From Pseudolabrys sp. (GTDB taxonomy: Bacteria > Pseudomonadota > Alphaproteobacteria > Rhizobiales > Xanthobacteraceae), in contig JARYIJ010000001.1 of NCBI GenBank assembly GCA_029980465.1, positions 744,001 through 808,000 on the forward strand: DNA of 64,000 nt, given 5' to 3'. Of this stretch, positions 16,625-27,168 are shown piece by piece; the first letter of the stretch is position 1, and the number at the start of each line of letters is the position of its first letter. The position numbers and the translations under genes were made by a program. A model generated the notes under the pieces. The model was given only the letters and a program-made list of their open reading frames with translations. It was not told the origin of the DNA and did not search any database.

Positions 16625-17869
16625 TCAGGCGACCAGGCCGCGCATCGGCTTGACGTCGCCGCTGCCGGGAAACACGACGCTCGCCAGCACATGCTCATCG
16701 GACCGCAGGTGGTCCGCAAGAATACCCTTCATGACGGCGCGCACGTCGGTCGTCGGCTTGAGGTCGCGATTCTGGTAGAGCGCCGCGTCGCTCAGGCCCG
16801 GCCAGTCGGCCACGACCCTGCCACCCTTGAGGGCGCCGCCCGCCAGCAAGGCGACCGTCGCGGTGCCGTGATCGGTGCCGTCGGTGCCGTTGATGCGCGC
16901 GGTCCGCCCGAATTCGGTGACGACCGCCACCACGGTCTCGCTCCACGCCGCGCCCATGCCGTTTTCGATCGCGCCAAACGCGCCATCGAGCGCGCCGAGC
17001 AGCGCCGACAGCCGGCCGTGCGCGGCGCCTTCGTCCGCATGGGTATCCCAGCCGTCGAACGCCAGGGCGCCCACGCGCGGGCCGTCGGACCGCGCCATGA
17101 ACTTCGCCGCCGCGCCCGCCGCCTCGGCGAAGTAGGCGCGCACCGCGGCGCCCGGCACGCCGGGCGTCGCCGCAATCTTGCGCGGCGTCATGCCCATGGC
17201 GTCGCCCTGCGCAATCGCCGTCAGCATGTTGCGCTCCTCCAGCGCCTTGGCGAGACCGGGGTCGGTATGCCGGTACAGGTCGAGCAGACGGTTCAGCGTG
17301 TCGCTGCCGGCCGGCGGCAGTTTCAACGGCGACCACGACACGACCGGGGCGGGGCCGCGCGCGATCAGCGGCGTCACCGGGCCGACCGCAAAGGCGTCGC
17401 GGCCCGCGACGCGGCTGGCCGGCGCCAGGGCCTGGCAGGCGCGATTGAGCCAGCCCGTGTCGCTCGCGCCCGGGGTGACGACGCCGCTTTCCAGAACGTC
17501 CTGGCCGTCGAAATGCGACCGCTCGCGGTACGACGTCGCGGCGGCATGAACGACGATCGCCTGCTTCACCTGATAGAGCCGGTAAAAATTCGGCATCGCC
17601 GGATTGAGCGCGAAGAACCCGTCGAGACCGAGCGCCGCATGGTCGCCGTCGAGGGTGAGCGCCTTGTCGCCGCGCAGCGCGATCCAGCCCGGGTCGCCCA
17701 CTGGCGCCACGGTCGCCAGTCCGTCGAGCGCCCCGCGCAGGACGATGACGAGGAAGCGCGGGTCGCGGCCCTCGGCGTGCGCCAGCTTCGGCATGTAGGC
17801 CCAGGCGAACAGCGCGCCGGAGCCGAGCAGCATTTCGCGGCGGGTCGACAAATGCGGCTTGAACGGCAT
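16625..17869 (-). CDS. DUF1501 domain-containing protein
   Basis: 414-residue protein of the DUF1501 family, which has an alkaline phosphatase/sulfatase-like fold. N-terminal Tat-like signal (STRREMLLGSGALFAW, then AHAEG). Conserved segments: VIVLRGALDGLATVAP, SHFDGQDVLESG, FDGWDTHADEG and TEFGRTARINGTDGTDHGTA, where the Asp/His residues would form a metal site. It follows a DUF1800 gene after 6 bp. The two families are very often paired in bacterial genomes and are thought to act together in the envelope, but the reaction is unknown. Confidence 0.9.
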   Translation of the reverse strand: MPFKPHLSTRREMLLGSGALFAWAYMPKLAHAEGRDPRFLVIVLRGALDGLATVAPVGDPGWIALRGDKALTLDGDHAALGLDGFFALNPAMPNFYRLYQVKQAIVVHAAATSYRERSHFDGQDVLESGVVTPGASDTGWLNRACQALAPASRVAGRDAFAVGPVTPLIARGPAPVVSWSPLKLPPAGSDTLNRLLDLYRHTDPGLAKALEERNMLTAIAQGDAMGMTPRKIAATPGVPGAAVRAYFAEAAGAAAKFMARSDGPRVGALAFDGWDTHADEGAAHGRLSALLGALDGAFGAIENGMGAAWSETVVAVVTEFGRTARINGTDGTDHGTATVALLAGGALKGGRVVADWPGLSDAALYQNRDLKPTTDVRAVMKGILADHLRSDEHVLASVVFPGSGDVKPMRGLVA

Positions 17870-17875
17870 GGCTCT

Positions 17876-19366
17876 CTACCTTCGTTGGAATTCCGGCGAC
17901 ATCAGCAGAAGCGCGACGGCCTGCGGCCGGCTCTCGGCGCGGCCCAGCGCCTCCTTGGTGTCGGCCGACAGCAGCGCGCCGAATGTATCGTCGGCGACCA
18001 CATCGGGATCGATCAGGTCCCCGGTGCGGCGCGCGAACTGGTTGGCGATGTCGAGCCGCTCGGCCAGCCCGTCCATCCAGGCGGCGCTGTTGTCGGAAAA
18101 TCCGTTCGGAGCCGGCGGCCGCCACAGCGGCTCGCCGAGCAGATTCTGGCTCTGCACGATCGGCCTCACATTGGTCGGCGTGATGCCGGTCGCGCGCAGC
18201 GCGCCGACCATCCACTCCGCCGGCTTGCGCAGCTTCGCGCGCGGCGCATCGCGCGCTTCCAGCGCGGCGATCAGCGCCTTGCCGACCTCTTTCAGGTCGC
18301 CGCCGGTGTCGGAAAAGCGCCGGGCGAGGCGCTCGACCAGCGGCTGCGGCGGATCGTCGGCGACGAAGTGGCGCGCCAGCTTGGCGGCAATATGCCGGGC
18401 CGTCGCCGGATGATGCGCCAGCCGCAGCAGCACATCGCGGCCTTGCGCGAAGCCGCTGTCGGCATAGTCGCGGCCGATGACGTGTTGAACGCCGGGCTCG
18501 TGCAGGCGCTCGTTGAAGACGAACTCGCCGCCGTGCTCCGGGTTGCGCTTGAACGGAACCACGCTCCAGCCGGTGATGACCTTGGCGAAGTTCGTGACGT
18601 CCGTCTGCGAGTAGCCGGTGCGGACGCCGAGCGTATGCAGCTCGAGAATCTCGCGTGCGAGGTTTTCGTTGAGGCCCTTGCCGCTGCGGCGGCCGGCAAC
18701 CGAGTCCGGGCCGATCGAGCGGACATTGTCGAGGTAGAACAGCATGGCCGGATGCGATTCGACCGCCAGCAGCATGTCGGCGAACGTGCCGGTGATATGA
18801 GGCCGGATCGCCTCGCGCTCGAACGCGCCGCACAGCGCGCGGACCGGGCCCTTGTCGGCCGAGACGCAGAAGTGGTTGGACCAGAACCAGACCAGCCGCT
18901 CGGCAAATCCGGTTTCCGCGTTCAGCGCGGCGTCGAGGCGCGCGCGGGCCTCCTCCAGATAAATCTGCTGCGGCACGCCCGCGCCCGGCTTGCGCTTCGG
19001 CGCCGGGGCCGCCGCCGTGTCTTGCGCCATGTCGTGCGCCATGTTCTGCGCCATCTCCGGCTTTGCCATGCCGCCGGATGGCGCCGGGGCTTGCCGGGCC
19101 TGAGCCGTGCGCTCGCTCTCCCGTGCGGCGCGTTCCTGAAGCCGCGCCGCCTTGCGCTCCTGGCGGAAGTCGAACGCGGCCCGCGCCGCCTCGCCGCCGC
19201 TCAATAGCTCGTGATTCTCGATCCGGCCGGCGTTCGGCGCCTCGAGCTCCGCCAGCAACGCGCCGCGCGGGTCTTTTGAAAATCGGGCCAGCACGCCCGG
19301 CTTCGGGGCGAAGCCGAACCGGTGCAACAGCGTCGCCGCTTCCGCTTTCGGATCGAGGGCCATCAT
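17876..19366 (-). CDS. DUF1800 domain-containing protein
   Basis: 496-residue DUF1800 protein, first gene of a two-gene operon with DUF1501. N-terminal TLLHRFGFAPKPGVLARF is the usual family opening; then a charged linker with Ala/Pro and a short Met-Ala repeat (MAQNMAHDMAQD, about residues 105-116); then ERLVWFWSNHFCVSADK, NENLAREILELHTLGV and QTDVTNFAKVITGWS. No clear signal peptide is seen at the chosen start, though its partner is exported. Function unknown. The long linker (about residues 60-130) is the only unusual part. Confidence 0.9.
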   Translation of the reverse strand: MMALDPKAEAATLLHRFGFAPKPGVLARFSKDPRGALLAELEAPNAGRIENHELLSGGEAARAAFDFRQERKAARLQERAARESERTAQARQAPAPSGGMAKPEMAQNMAHDMAQDTAAAPAPKRKPGAGVPQQIYLEEARARLDAALNAETGFAERLVWFWSNHFCVSADKGPVRALCGAFEREAIRPHITGTFADMLLAVESHPAMLFYLDNVRSIGPDSVAGRRSGKGLNENLAREILELHTLGVRTGYSQTDVTNFAKVITGWSVVPFKRNPEHGGEFVFNERLHEPGVQHVIGRDYADSGFAQGRDVLLRLAHHPATARHIAAKLARHFVADDPPQPLVERLARRFSDTGGDLKEVGKALIAALEARDAPRAKLRKPAEWMVGALRATGITPTNVRPIVQSQNLLGEPLWRPPAPNGFSDNSAAWMDGLAERLDIANQFARRTGDLIDPDVVADDTFGALLSADTKEALGRAESRPQAVALLLMSPEFQRR

Positions 19367-19524
19367 CGACTCGCTTTGCCGTCGCCCCGCGACGTCACTG
19401 TGCGTGATCCTACGATTCGCACCTGAACGGTGGATGAGCGGCGGCGTGGCAAAGCCTTAACCGTGGTTGTTCCCGCCGCCGCAACCCTTCCGCCCGCAAC
19501 GGATTCGCCCCATATTCCGGGCCC

Positions 19525-22767
<3,243 letters not shown>

Positions 22768-22775
22768 TAACTTTT

Positions 22776-22825
22776 GTATCACGGCACGATACGACTCTTG
22801 ATCTCTGTATCATGGAATGATACAG
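22776..22825. promoter_or_regulatory. Twin operators of the higBA module
   Basis: Two related inverted repeats precede higB: GTATC-N7-GATAC (22776-22792) and the perfect CTGTATCAT-gga-ATGATACAG (22805-22825). The second ends 8 bp before the GTG start. Both contain GTATCA/GATAC half-sites, as expected for autorepression by the HigA antitoxin. The first begins 8 bp after the uvrB stop. Confidence 0.7.
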
Positions 22826-22833
22826 AGGATCCT

Positions 22834-23115
22834 GTGATCAAAAGCTTTCGTGATCGAAAAACCGAGGCTGTTTTTCGCGGCGAAAGCCCGAAAGGCGTCC
22901 CGTCCGATCTGGTGAGGATCGCGCGCCGCAAGCTTGGTTATCTCGATGCCGCCGTCGATCTGCATGACCTTCGGGTCCCGCCCGGCAACAAGCTCGAGGC
23001 CCTTACGGGCGACCGCCGGGGGCAACACTCGATCCGGATCAACGATCAGTTCCGCGTTTGCTTTCGCTGGACGCCGGACGGAGCCGCAGACGTTGAAATG
23101 ACCGACTATCACTGA
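22834..23115 (+). CDS. higB: HigB-type toxin (RelE superfamily)
   Basis: 93-residue toxin of the HigB family, predicted ribosome-dependent mRNA interferase. Recognisable HigB blocks: IKSFRDRKTEAVFRGE at the start, AARKL-like ARRKLGYLDAAVDLHDL, RVPPGNKLEALTGDR and QHSIRINDQFRVCFRW, ending in DVEMTDYH. The GTG at 22834 is used because GAGGA lies 4 nt upstream and it gives the family N-terminus; an upstream in-frame start at 22774 would run through the operators. HigA follows after 11 bp. Toxin-first order is normal for higBA. Confidence 0.92.
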   Translation: MIKSFRDRKTEAVFRGESPKGVPSDLVRIARRKLGYLDAAVDLHDLRVPPGNKLEALTGDRRGQHSIRINDQFRVCFRWTPDGAADVEMTDYH

Positions 23116-23126
23116 GGAGTGCCGCA

Positions 23127-23432
23127 ATGCCCCGGAAACTGCCCCCGCTTCACCCCGGCGAAGTGCTGCGCGAGGAATTTCTCGCACCGCTGGGCCTTTC
23201 TCCCGGCGCTTTGGCCAAGGTCATGGGTGTGCCGCGCACGCGGGTCGAGCGCATCGCCGCCGAGACGACCGCTATCACCGCCGATACCGCGTTGCGTCTG
23301 AGCAAGGCACTCGGCACTTCGGCGCAGTTGTGGCTCAATTTGCAGAATCGCTACGACGTCGAGACGGCCGAGCGGACCATCGGCAAGGAGTTGGCCAAGA
23401 TCGGCCGGATCAAGACCGACGCCGCGGCGTGA
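23127..23432 (+). CDS. higA: HigA-type antitoxin (XRE family)
   Basis: 101-residue antitoxin with an XRE helix-turn-helix: HPGEVLREEFLAPLGLSPG opening, then LAKVMGVPRTRVERIAAE, and TALRLSKALGTSAQLWLNLQ. It neutralises HigB and, with it, represses the operon at the palindromes upstream. It lies 11 bp after higB; an AGGAG sequence precedes the ATG. Immediately downstream is a decayed copy of the uvrB 3' end, showing that this module sits in a duplicated or inserted segment. Confidence 0.93.
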   Translation: MPRKLPPLHPGEVLREEFLAPLGLSPGALAKVMGVPRTRVERIAAETTAITADTALRLSKALGTSAQLWLNLQNRYDVETAERTIGKELAKIGRIKTDAAA

Positions 23433-23445
23433 GCCTGACGATCGA

Positions 23446-23511
23446 CGGCCCGCGCTCGACCACGGACCGCCGACATATGCGCAGGTTCAAGCCAAGAAGG
23501 CGTAGACTAAC
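23446..23511 (+). pseudogene. Degenerate copy of the uvrB 3' end
   Basis: 66 bp that align with the last 68 bp of uvrB (22704-22771), about four-fifths identical by eye with small gaps. It still encodes GPRST and FKPRRRR in one frame, as does the uvrB tail (GPRST, FKPRRR), but lacks the stop position. It lies just after higA. Either uvrB ended here before the HigBA module entered, or the module brought in a copy of the tail. Confidence 0.65.
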
Positions 23512-23573
23512 CGTACCAATAAAGGAGCCGCCCGATGACGAGCGACCCTCGTTAGTTCGGCACTGCGTTAAGC

Positions 23574-23681
23574 TTACATCGCTTTGTTATGCTTCGCACT
23601 ATAGACTGCCGACACAGTGCTCTCGGCGAACTCGTAGGCGCTGAGGTTCTTGCCGACTTTCGGCGGATCCCAGTTCGCCAT
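23574..23681 (-). CDS. Possible 35-residue peptide or gene remnant downstream of the TA antitoxin
   Basis: Short open frame starting MANWDPPKVGKNLSAYEF and ending SAKHNKAM. It is in the same reading frame as the upstream antitoxin gene (23718-24014), separated from it only by the antitoxin stop and 12 further codons. It may be a decayed C-terminal extension or a small third gene. No clear ribosome-binding site. Nothing else is visible in 23512-23717 apart from a six-codon open frame at 23535 with a good ribosome-binding site. Confidence 0.3.
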   Translation of the reverse strand: MANWDPPKVGKNLSAYEFAESTVSAVYSAKHNKAM

Positions 23682-23717
23682 CTCGCGCAAGCTCTGGTTG
23701 GGGGATTCCGCGCGCCC

Positions 23718-24014
23718 TCACGCCACGCTCTTCTCTTTCGGCTTTACCACCAACTGCATGTCGAACGCGTCGAGCACCTTCATCGCGGTGGCGAGCTCGG
23801 GGTGGCCGTCGCTGCTGAGCGAGCGGTATAGGCCCTCGCGCGACAGGCCGGTTTCGCTGGCGATGCCGGTCATGCCCTTAGCGCGCGCCACGGTGCCGAG
23901 CGCCTCGGCGATGAATGTCTCGTCGCCGGTCTCGAAGGCCTCGCTCAGATAATCGGCAATGGCCTGCGGCGATTTGAGGTAATCGGCGGCGTCGAATTTC
24001 GATGCTTTGGCCAT
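23718..24014 (-). CDS. Addiction module antidote protein (HigA-2/TIGR02684-like)
   Basis: 98-residue antitoxin with the family pattern: FDAADYLKSPQAIADYLSEA at the N-terminus, GTVARAKGMTGIASETGLSR (helix-turn-helix) and SSDGHPELATAMKVLDAF. It binds DNA through the HTH and neutralises the toxin encoded 4 bp upstream. The module (toxin first, minus strand) faces the HigBA pair on the plus strand, so two independent TA systems end within about 300 bp of each other. Confidence 0.92.
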   Translation of the reverse strand: MAKASKFDAADYLKSPQAIADYLSEAFETGDETFIAEALGTVARAKGMTGIASETGLSREGLYRSLSSDGHPELATAMKVLDAFDMQLVVKPKEKSVA

Positions 24015-24018
24015 GGTC

Positions 24019-24312
24019 TTACTCCTCCAGATTGTCGGCGATCGTCTTCGCCCTGGCGATGTCCGTCTGCTGCGAACCCTTGTCGCCGCCGAGAAGAAAC
24101 GTCACGGTGTCGCCTCTCTGCCGGTAATAGGCCCGGTATCCGGGTCCGTAGTCGATCCGCATCTCGCTGAGGCCGCCGCCGACAGGTGCCACGTCTCCCG
24201 GATTGCCGCCGGCCAGCCGTTGAATCCTGACAAGGACTTTCGCTCTTGCTCTGGTGTCGCGCAGTCCATCGAGCCACTTGTCGAATTCGGCAGTTTTTCT
24301 GATCTCTGCCAT
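24019..24312 (-). CDS. RelE/ParE-superfamily toxin (Gp49/HigB-like)
   Basis: 97-residue toxin of the phage Gp49-like group of RelE/ParE toxins, usually an mRNA interferase. Family features: TAEFDKWLDGLRDTRARAKV, RIQRLAGGNPGDVAPVG, LSEMRIDYGPGYRAYYRQRG and LLGGDKGSQQTDIARAKTIA. An AT-rich palindrome (24314-24331) lies directly before the start and is the probable operator. Sequence around it is clearly richer in A+T than the surrounding genes, a sign of acquisition. Confidence 0.92.
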   Translation of the reverse strand: MAEIRKTAEFDKWLDGLRDTRARAKVLVRIQRLAGGNPGDVAPVGGGLSEMRIDYGPGYRAYYRQRGDTVTFLLGGDKGSQQTDIARAKTIADNLEE

Positions 24313-24313
24313 T

Positions 24314-24331
24314 TGTAGTTTATAAATTACA
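24314..24331. promoter_or_regulatory. Operator palindrome of the Gp49-like TA module
   Basis: TGTAGTTTATAAATTACA, an 18-bp palindrome with one mismatched pair, immediately upstream of the toxin start codon. The TTTATAAA centre may also be the promoter -10 region, so binding by the antitoxin would block transcription. Confidence 0.6.
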
Positions 24332-24638
24332 ATCTGGCGGCGGTCCAGCGCAAACTTTTTCTTGACTTAATTCCTATAAGCCTATAGTCCTATCTCACCC
24401 ATCCACCGAGGGCGTCGTCGCGAGACGTCACGATGGCGGGATGGGGTGCGGCCCTGCGGGCTGCGGCGCAACGTACGCCGCGCTCCCGGGCGGCTCCGGG
24501 GCTCCGCCCGGGCGGCACTACGACCGCCCCGCGAGGAGCTCGCTGGACTGGGACAGTCCGCCGCCGTTCGGCGGGCACGTCCCAGGAAGCGCGGCCCGGA
24601 GCCGAGCGGCCTCCTTCGGGATGCCGCGAGAGCCGCAG

Positions 24639-24722
24639 ATGGAGCGCCGTGTGGCGAGCGTCCCGCGCACGGGACGCCGCGCCGCAAGGCGCAAGACCAA
24701 GGTGCGCCACACGGCGCTCCAT
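24639..24722. repeat. Palindromic repeat with 18-bp perfect arms
   Basis: Arms ATGGAGCGCCGTGTGGCG (24639-24656) and its exact complement (24705-24722). The interior has GTCCCG-cgca-CGGGAC (24660-24675) and GCGCC-gcaa-GGCGC (24680-24692). It lies in a gene-free region of over 800 bp (24332-25149) and has the structure of a dispersed intergenic element; no second copy is in the window. Confidence 0.75.
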
Positions 24723-24801
24723 CCCCTCGGATTTTGCGAGGGGCAATCGGAAAGGCGGGCGTACCCGGCGCCCTTCAAACAATACGGGCGCTGAGGCTTA
24801 T

Positions 24802-24845
24802 CCTCATGGTGAGGAGCGCCGTCAGGCGCGTCTCGAACCATGAGG
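24802..24845. repeat. Short palindromic repeat
   Basis: CCTCATGGT (24802-24810) paired with ACCATGAGG (24837-24845). A related half (CTCCTCAGAATGAGG, about 25121-25135) lies on the far side of the 24963-25092 repeat. This suggests that one repeat element was inserted into or beside another. Confidence 0.55.
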
Positions 24846-24962
24846 CCGCGTCTTCGCTTCGTCCTTCGAAACGCACCGCCAGCGCATTGAAGACGCGCGT
24901 GAACGCGCTAACGGCGTTGCTCCTAAGAGTCTGGGCGGAAAGGATTCCGGGTTTTCAGGCTC

Positions 24963-25092
24963 GTGTCCCGGGCGCAGCGCAGCGTGAAACGATGCGCTGC
25001 AGACCCGGGACCCCGGTTCCTTTGTATATAACCGGGGTCCCGGCTCTGCGGTGCACCACGGCGCTACGCTTGTGCTGCACCGCGTCCGGGAC
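24963..25092. repeat. Dispersed palindromic repeat, copy 2
   Basis: Same family as 7477-7600: it begins GTGTCCCGGGCGCAGCGCAG and ends CACCGCGTCCGGGAC, with an internal complementary pair ACCCGGGACCCCGGTT / AACCGGGGTCCCGG around an AT-rich centre (TTGTATAT). No coding sequence inside. Confidence 0.8.
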
Positions 25093-25149
25093 GCGCCGTT
25101 GATTTTGACGGGCTCTTTACGGCCGAGCTCCTCAGAATGAGGATCGCCC

Positions 25150-25647
25150 TCACCTTCTCGCCAGCCAGCGGTCGACGCTCCAGCGGCCCGGGCCGGCGAC
25201 GAAGTAGATCAGGAAGCCGCCGATCATCGACATATTCTTCCAGAAGTTGGTGTCCTGCGCGCGGCGCAGCGCGGCGTCGGTGACGTCCCAATAGGCGTGC
25301 GAGCTGAAGCTGGCGACGATCGTGAACACGACCATCACCACCGCGACATAGCGCGTGGCGAAGCCGAGCACGACGAACAGGCCGCCGAAGAACTCGGCCG
25401 GCACCGCGATCCAGACCAGCCACGGCGCGAGGCCGCGCGGCGGATAGGTGGCGGCGACATGGGCGATGGCGAACAGTTTCGGGAAGCCGCTGCTCAGGTA
25501 GATCCAGCCGAGCATGATGCGGCCGATCAGCAACACGGCGTCGCTCGTGCTCACGGCGAGGCCGTCGGCCAGCGACAGCACGGAGTGCGAGCTGCGGGCG
25601 TCCCGGTTCACTGAGTTCAATGACACGTCGTCCCAATCCTGTTGCAT
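25150..25647 (-). CDS. DoxX family membrane protein
   Basis: 165-residue inner-membrane protein with four hydrophobic helices. DoxX features: LLIGRIMLGWIYLSSGFPKL, ATYPPRGLAPWLVWIAVP, AEFFGGLFVVLGFATRYVAV and NMSMIGGFLIYFVAGPGRWS. DoxX proteins are linked to quinone-related or redox functions, but their reaction is unclear. The start is uncertain: ATG 25647 gives a 50-residue N-terminal tail before the first helix, and a GTG at about 25623 is an alternative. It is flanked by repeats on one side and small secreted proteins on the other. Confidence 0.88.
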   Translation of the reverse strand: MQQDWDDVSLNSVNRDARSSHSVLSLADGLAVSTSDAVLLIGRIMLGWIYLSSGFPKLFAIAHVAATYPPRGLAPWLVWIAVPAEFFGGLFVVLGFATRYVAVVMVVFTIVASFSSHAYWDVTDAALRRAQDTNFWKNMSMIGGFLIYFVAGPGRWSVDRWLARR

Positions 25648-25882
25648 CTTCCAGTACCAACACCCGGACACGCGAATACGTTCGCGATGTGGCGCGGCCA
25701 CCTGGCTCCAACAAGGCAGGCCGCCGCGGCGTTCACAAACGATCTCGTGAAGCCGGGTTTACCGTGCGGTCCTTGTCACCGGTAACAGGCTGCGCCGGGA
25801 CGACGGCCGAGCCGCGGGAAACCCTCTCGACTCTTCTTGGTTGCAAGTATAGGTTGTGGATACTTTCGCTGGGAAGCTGTCC

Positions 25883-26131
25883 ATGACATTGCGACTCATC
25901 GTCGGCGCCGTCGTCGCGCTCGTGCCTGCCTGCGCGCTCGCGCAGACCATGAGCTGCGCCGCCTATCTCCAGGCCGACAAGAGAATGCAGGCGCAGATGA
26001 AGGGCGCAGTCTCGACCGGCGACCCGAGTGTCGACAGGCAGACCGCGGCCTTCGACAAGAAGCTCAAGGCCTATTGCCTCAAGCATCCGCGGGTCGGCGT
26101 CGACAAGGCGATGGAGATCGCGGCGGACTGA
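25883..26131 (+). CDS. Small secreted protein with two cysteines (HdeA-like)
   Basis: 82 residues: signal peptide MTLRLIVGAVVALVPACALA, then a mature helical domain with one Cys in SCAAYLQADKRM and one in LKAYCLKHPRVGV. The arrangement of two Cys about 40 residues apart, a helical core and export resembles the HdeA/HdeB acid chaperone fold, but this is only a structural likeness. ATG 25883 is chosen because GGGAAG lies 6 nt upstream and it starts the signal peptide. A GGAAA-N17-GGTT sequence about 45 bp upstream is a weak relative of the EcfG promoter. Confidence 0.72.
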   Translation: MTLRLIVGAVVALVPACALAQTMSCAAYLQADKRMQAQMKGAVSTGDPSVDRQTAAFDKKLKAYCLKHPRVGVDKAMEIAAD

Positions 26132-26149
26132 TCCAGACGACGCCGCGCG

Positions 26150-26488
26150 TCACATCCGCGAGCCGGCCGGCTTGAGCGCGTCGTTGTCTGGAATCTTCTT
26201 GGCCTGCTGCGCCATCTCGAGGCACGTCAGCAGTTCGACATAACTCGCCGGCCCGCCGGTCCGCACCAGACCGGCGCAGCGCGATTGCTCCGTGCCGGTG
26301 AAGTCCTTCCATTTCTGCTTCAGGGTGTCGCGCGCGGCGTTCTCCTCGCTCATGCACGCGTCCTTGGTGCGGCCGTTGACGCCGCTTTGCGCCGCCGCGG
26401 CGCAACTGGAGTCGACATTCAGGTTCGGCGGCCGGTCCGACACCAGGATCAATTGCACGCCGAGCAGCATCGGGATCAGTGTCATCAT
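26150..26488 (-). CDS. Conserved secreted protein with cysteines, unknown function
   Basis: 112 residues. A hydrophobic start (MMTLIPMLLGVQLILVSDRP) acts as signal or anchor; then four cysteines in SSCAAAAQSG, DACMSEENAARDTLKQKW, QSRCAGLV and LLTCLEMAQQA, spaced to form two disulfides. A G-rich ribosome-binding site precedes the double ATG; a longer in-frame opening from 26977 is rejected because it runs across the divergent lipoprotein gene. Function unknown. Confidence 0.75.
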   Translation of the reverse strand: MMTLIPMLLGVQLILVSDRPPNLNVDSSCAAAAQSGVNGRTKDACMSEENAARDTLKQKWKDFTGTEQSRCAGLVRTGGPASYVELLTCLEMAQQAKKIPDNDALKPAGSRM

Positions 26489-26524
26489 CGGGGCTCTCCC
26501 CTTCCGCCATCGTTTTGCCGTACC

Positions 26525-26550
26525 GGAACCGGATGTGGAGCCGTGGTTCC
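26525..26550. promoter_or_regulatory. Inverted repeat between divergent small-protein genes
   Basis: GGAACC (26525-26530) and GGTTCC (26545-26550) lie between the minus gene starting at 26488 and the plus gene starting at 26594. Read in either direction it gives GGAAC-N16-GTT, one base short of the EcfG promoter spacing. It could be a weak two-way stress promoter or an operator. Confidence 0.35.
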
Positions 26551-26593
26551 ACGGGGGCGACCGCGGCAGTACAGTCCGCACCGAATCGACAGA

Positions 26594-26974
26594 ATGGATC
26601 GACACGCCATGATTGGCTTTTTCCCGGCTGCGGGCAAGGCGGCGGCTCTGGGCCTCGTTGTCACGATGGGCATCGCGCTGGCCGGCTGTTCGACAGCGCC
26701 GGGCGAAACGCCAAGGGCGGCAGCCCTCTCCTTTCCGGCTCCGGCATCCCGGCCGGCCGCGCCGGCGCAGACCGCGCAAGTCCAGGCCCAGCCGGACAAG
26801 CCGACGCTCAAGCCCTACGAAGCCAACGCGAAATGCTGGATGAAATACGACCAGAGCAAGGTCAGCCTCGACACCAAGGCCAAGCTGGTCGACAAGTGCG
26901 TCGACGACATCATGAGGGCGCAGGGCACGCCCGTCGCCGCGCCGCCGAAAAGCGCGACGCGCACCAAGCGCTGA
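26594..26974 (+). CDS. Small lipoprotein, unknown function
   Basis: 126 residues with a type II signal peptide: h-region AAALGLVVTMGIALAGC, where the LAGC lipobox predicts lipidation of the Cys. The mature part has a Pro/Ala-rich linker followed by a helical domain with two cysteines (NAKCWMKYDQSKVS and LVDKCVDDIMRAQG). An alternative start is ATG 26609. Divergent from another cysteine-containing secreted protein. Confidence 0.75.
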   Translation: MDRHAMIGFFPAAGKAAALGLVVTMGIALAGCSTAPGETPRAAALSFPAPASRPAAPAQTAQVQAQPDKPTLKPYEANAKCWMKYDQSKVSLDTKAKLVDKCVDDIMRAQGTPVAAPPKSATRTKR

Positions 26975-27045
26975 CAAGTCGCGGCAACCTCTTGCTGCGC
27001 GCGCGGCGATAGATCACCATCAAGCAGGCAACAGGAGAATCGGCC

Positions 27046-27168
27046 ATGGCCAAAGGCCAGATGCGTCAGAGCAAGGAAAAGAAAAAACCGAAGGCGACCG
27101 ACAAGCCGAAGCACGTGTCCGCTTACAAGGCGTCGATGCAGTCGTCGTCGGGCGCGCCCAAGAAATAG
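27046..27168 (+). CDS. 40-residue lysine-rich small protein
   Basis: Begins MAKGQMRQSKEKKKPKATDK and ends SSGAPKK; about one quarter lysine, no hydrophobic segment. AGGAG lies 7 nt before the ATG, supporting translation. Highly basic peptides of this type could bind nucleic acid or the ribosome, but no function is known. It sits alone between a lipoprotein gene and a secreted-protein gene on the same strand. Confidence 0.65.
   Translation: MAKGQMRQSKEKKKPKATDKPKHVSAYKASMQSSSGAPKK

Noticed and set aside
16691..19207. 838-codon plus-strand frame opposite the DUF1501/DUF1800 genes
   Set aside because: Same shadow effect; the minus-strand genes carry clear family motifs.
23535..23555. Six-codon frame with a good AAAGGAG site
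   Set aside because: Too short to call a gene; more likely the start of a lost gene. Kept only as part of a finding.
24390..25102. Several 100-220-codon frames in the repeat-rich region
   Set aside because: They run through palindromic repeats on both strands, have no ribosome-binding sites and no conserved motif; frequently misannotated sequence of this type.
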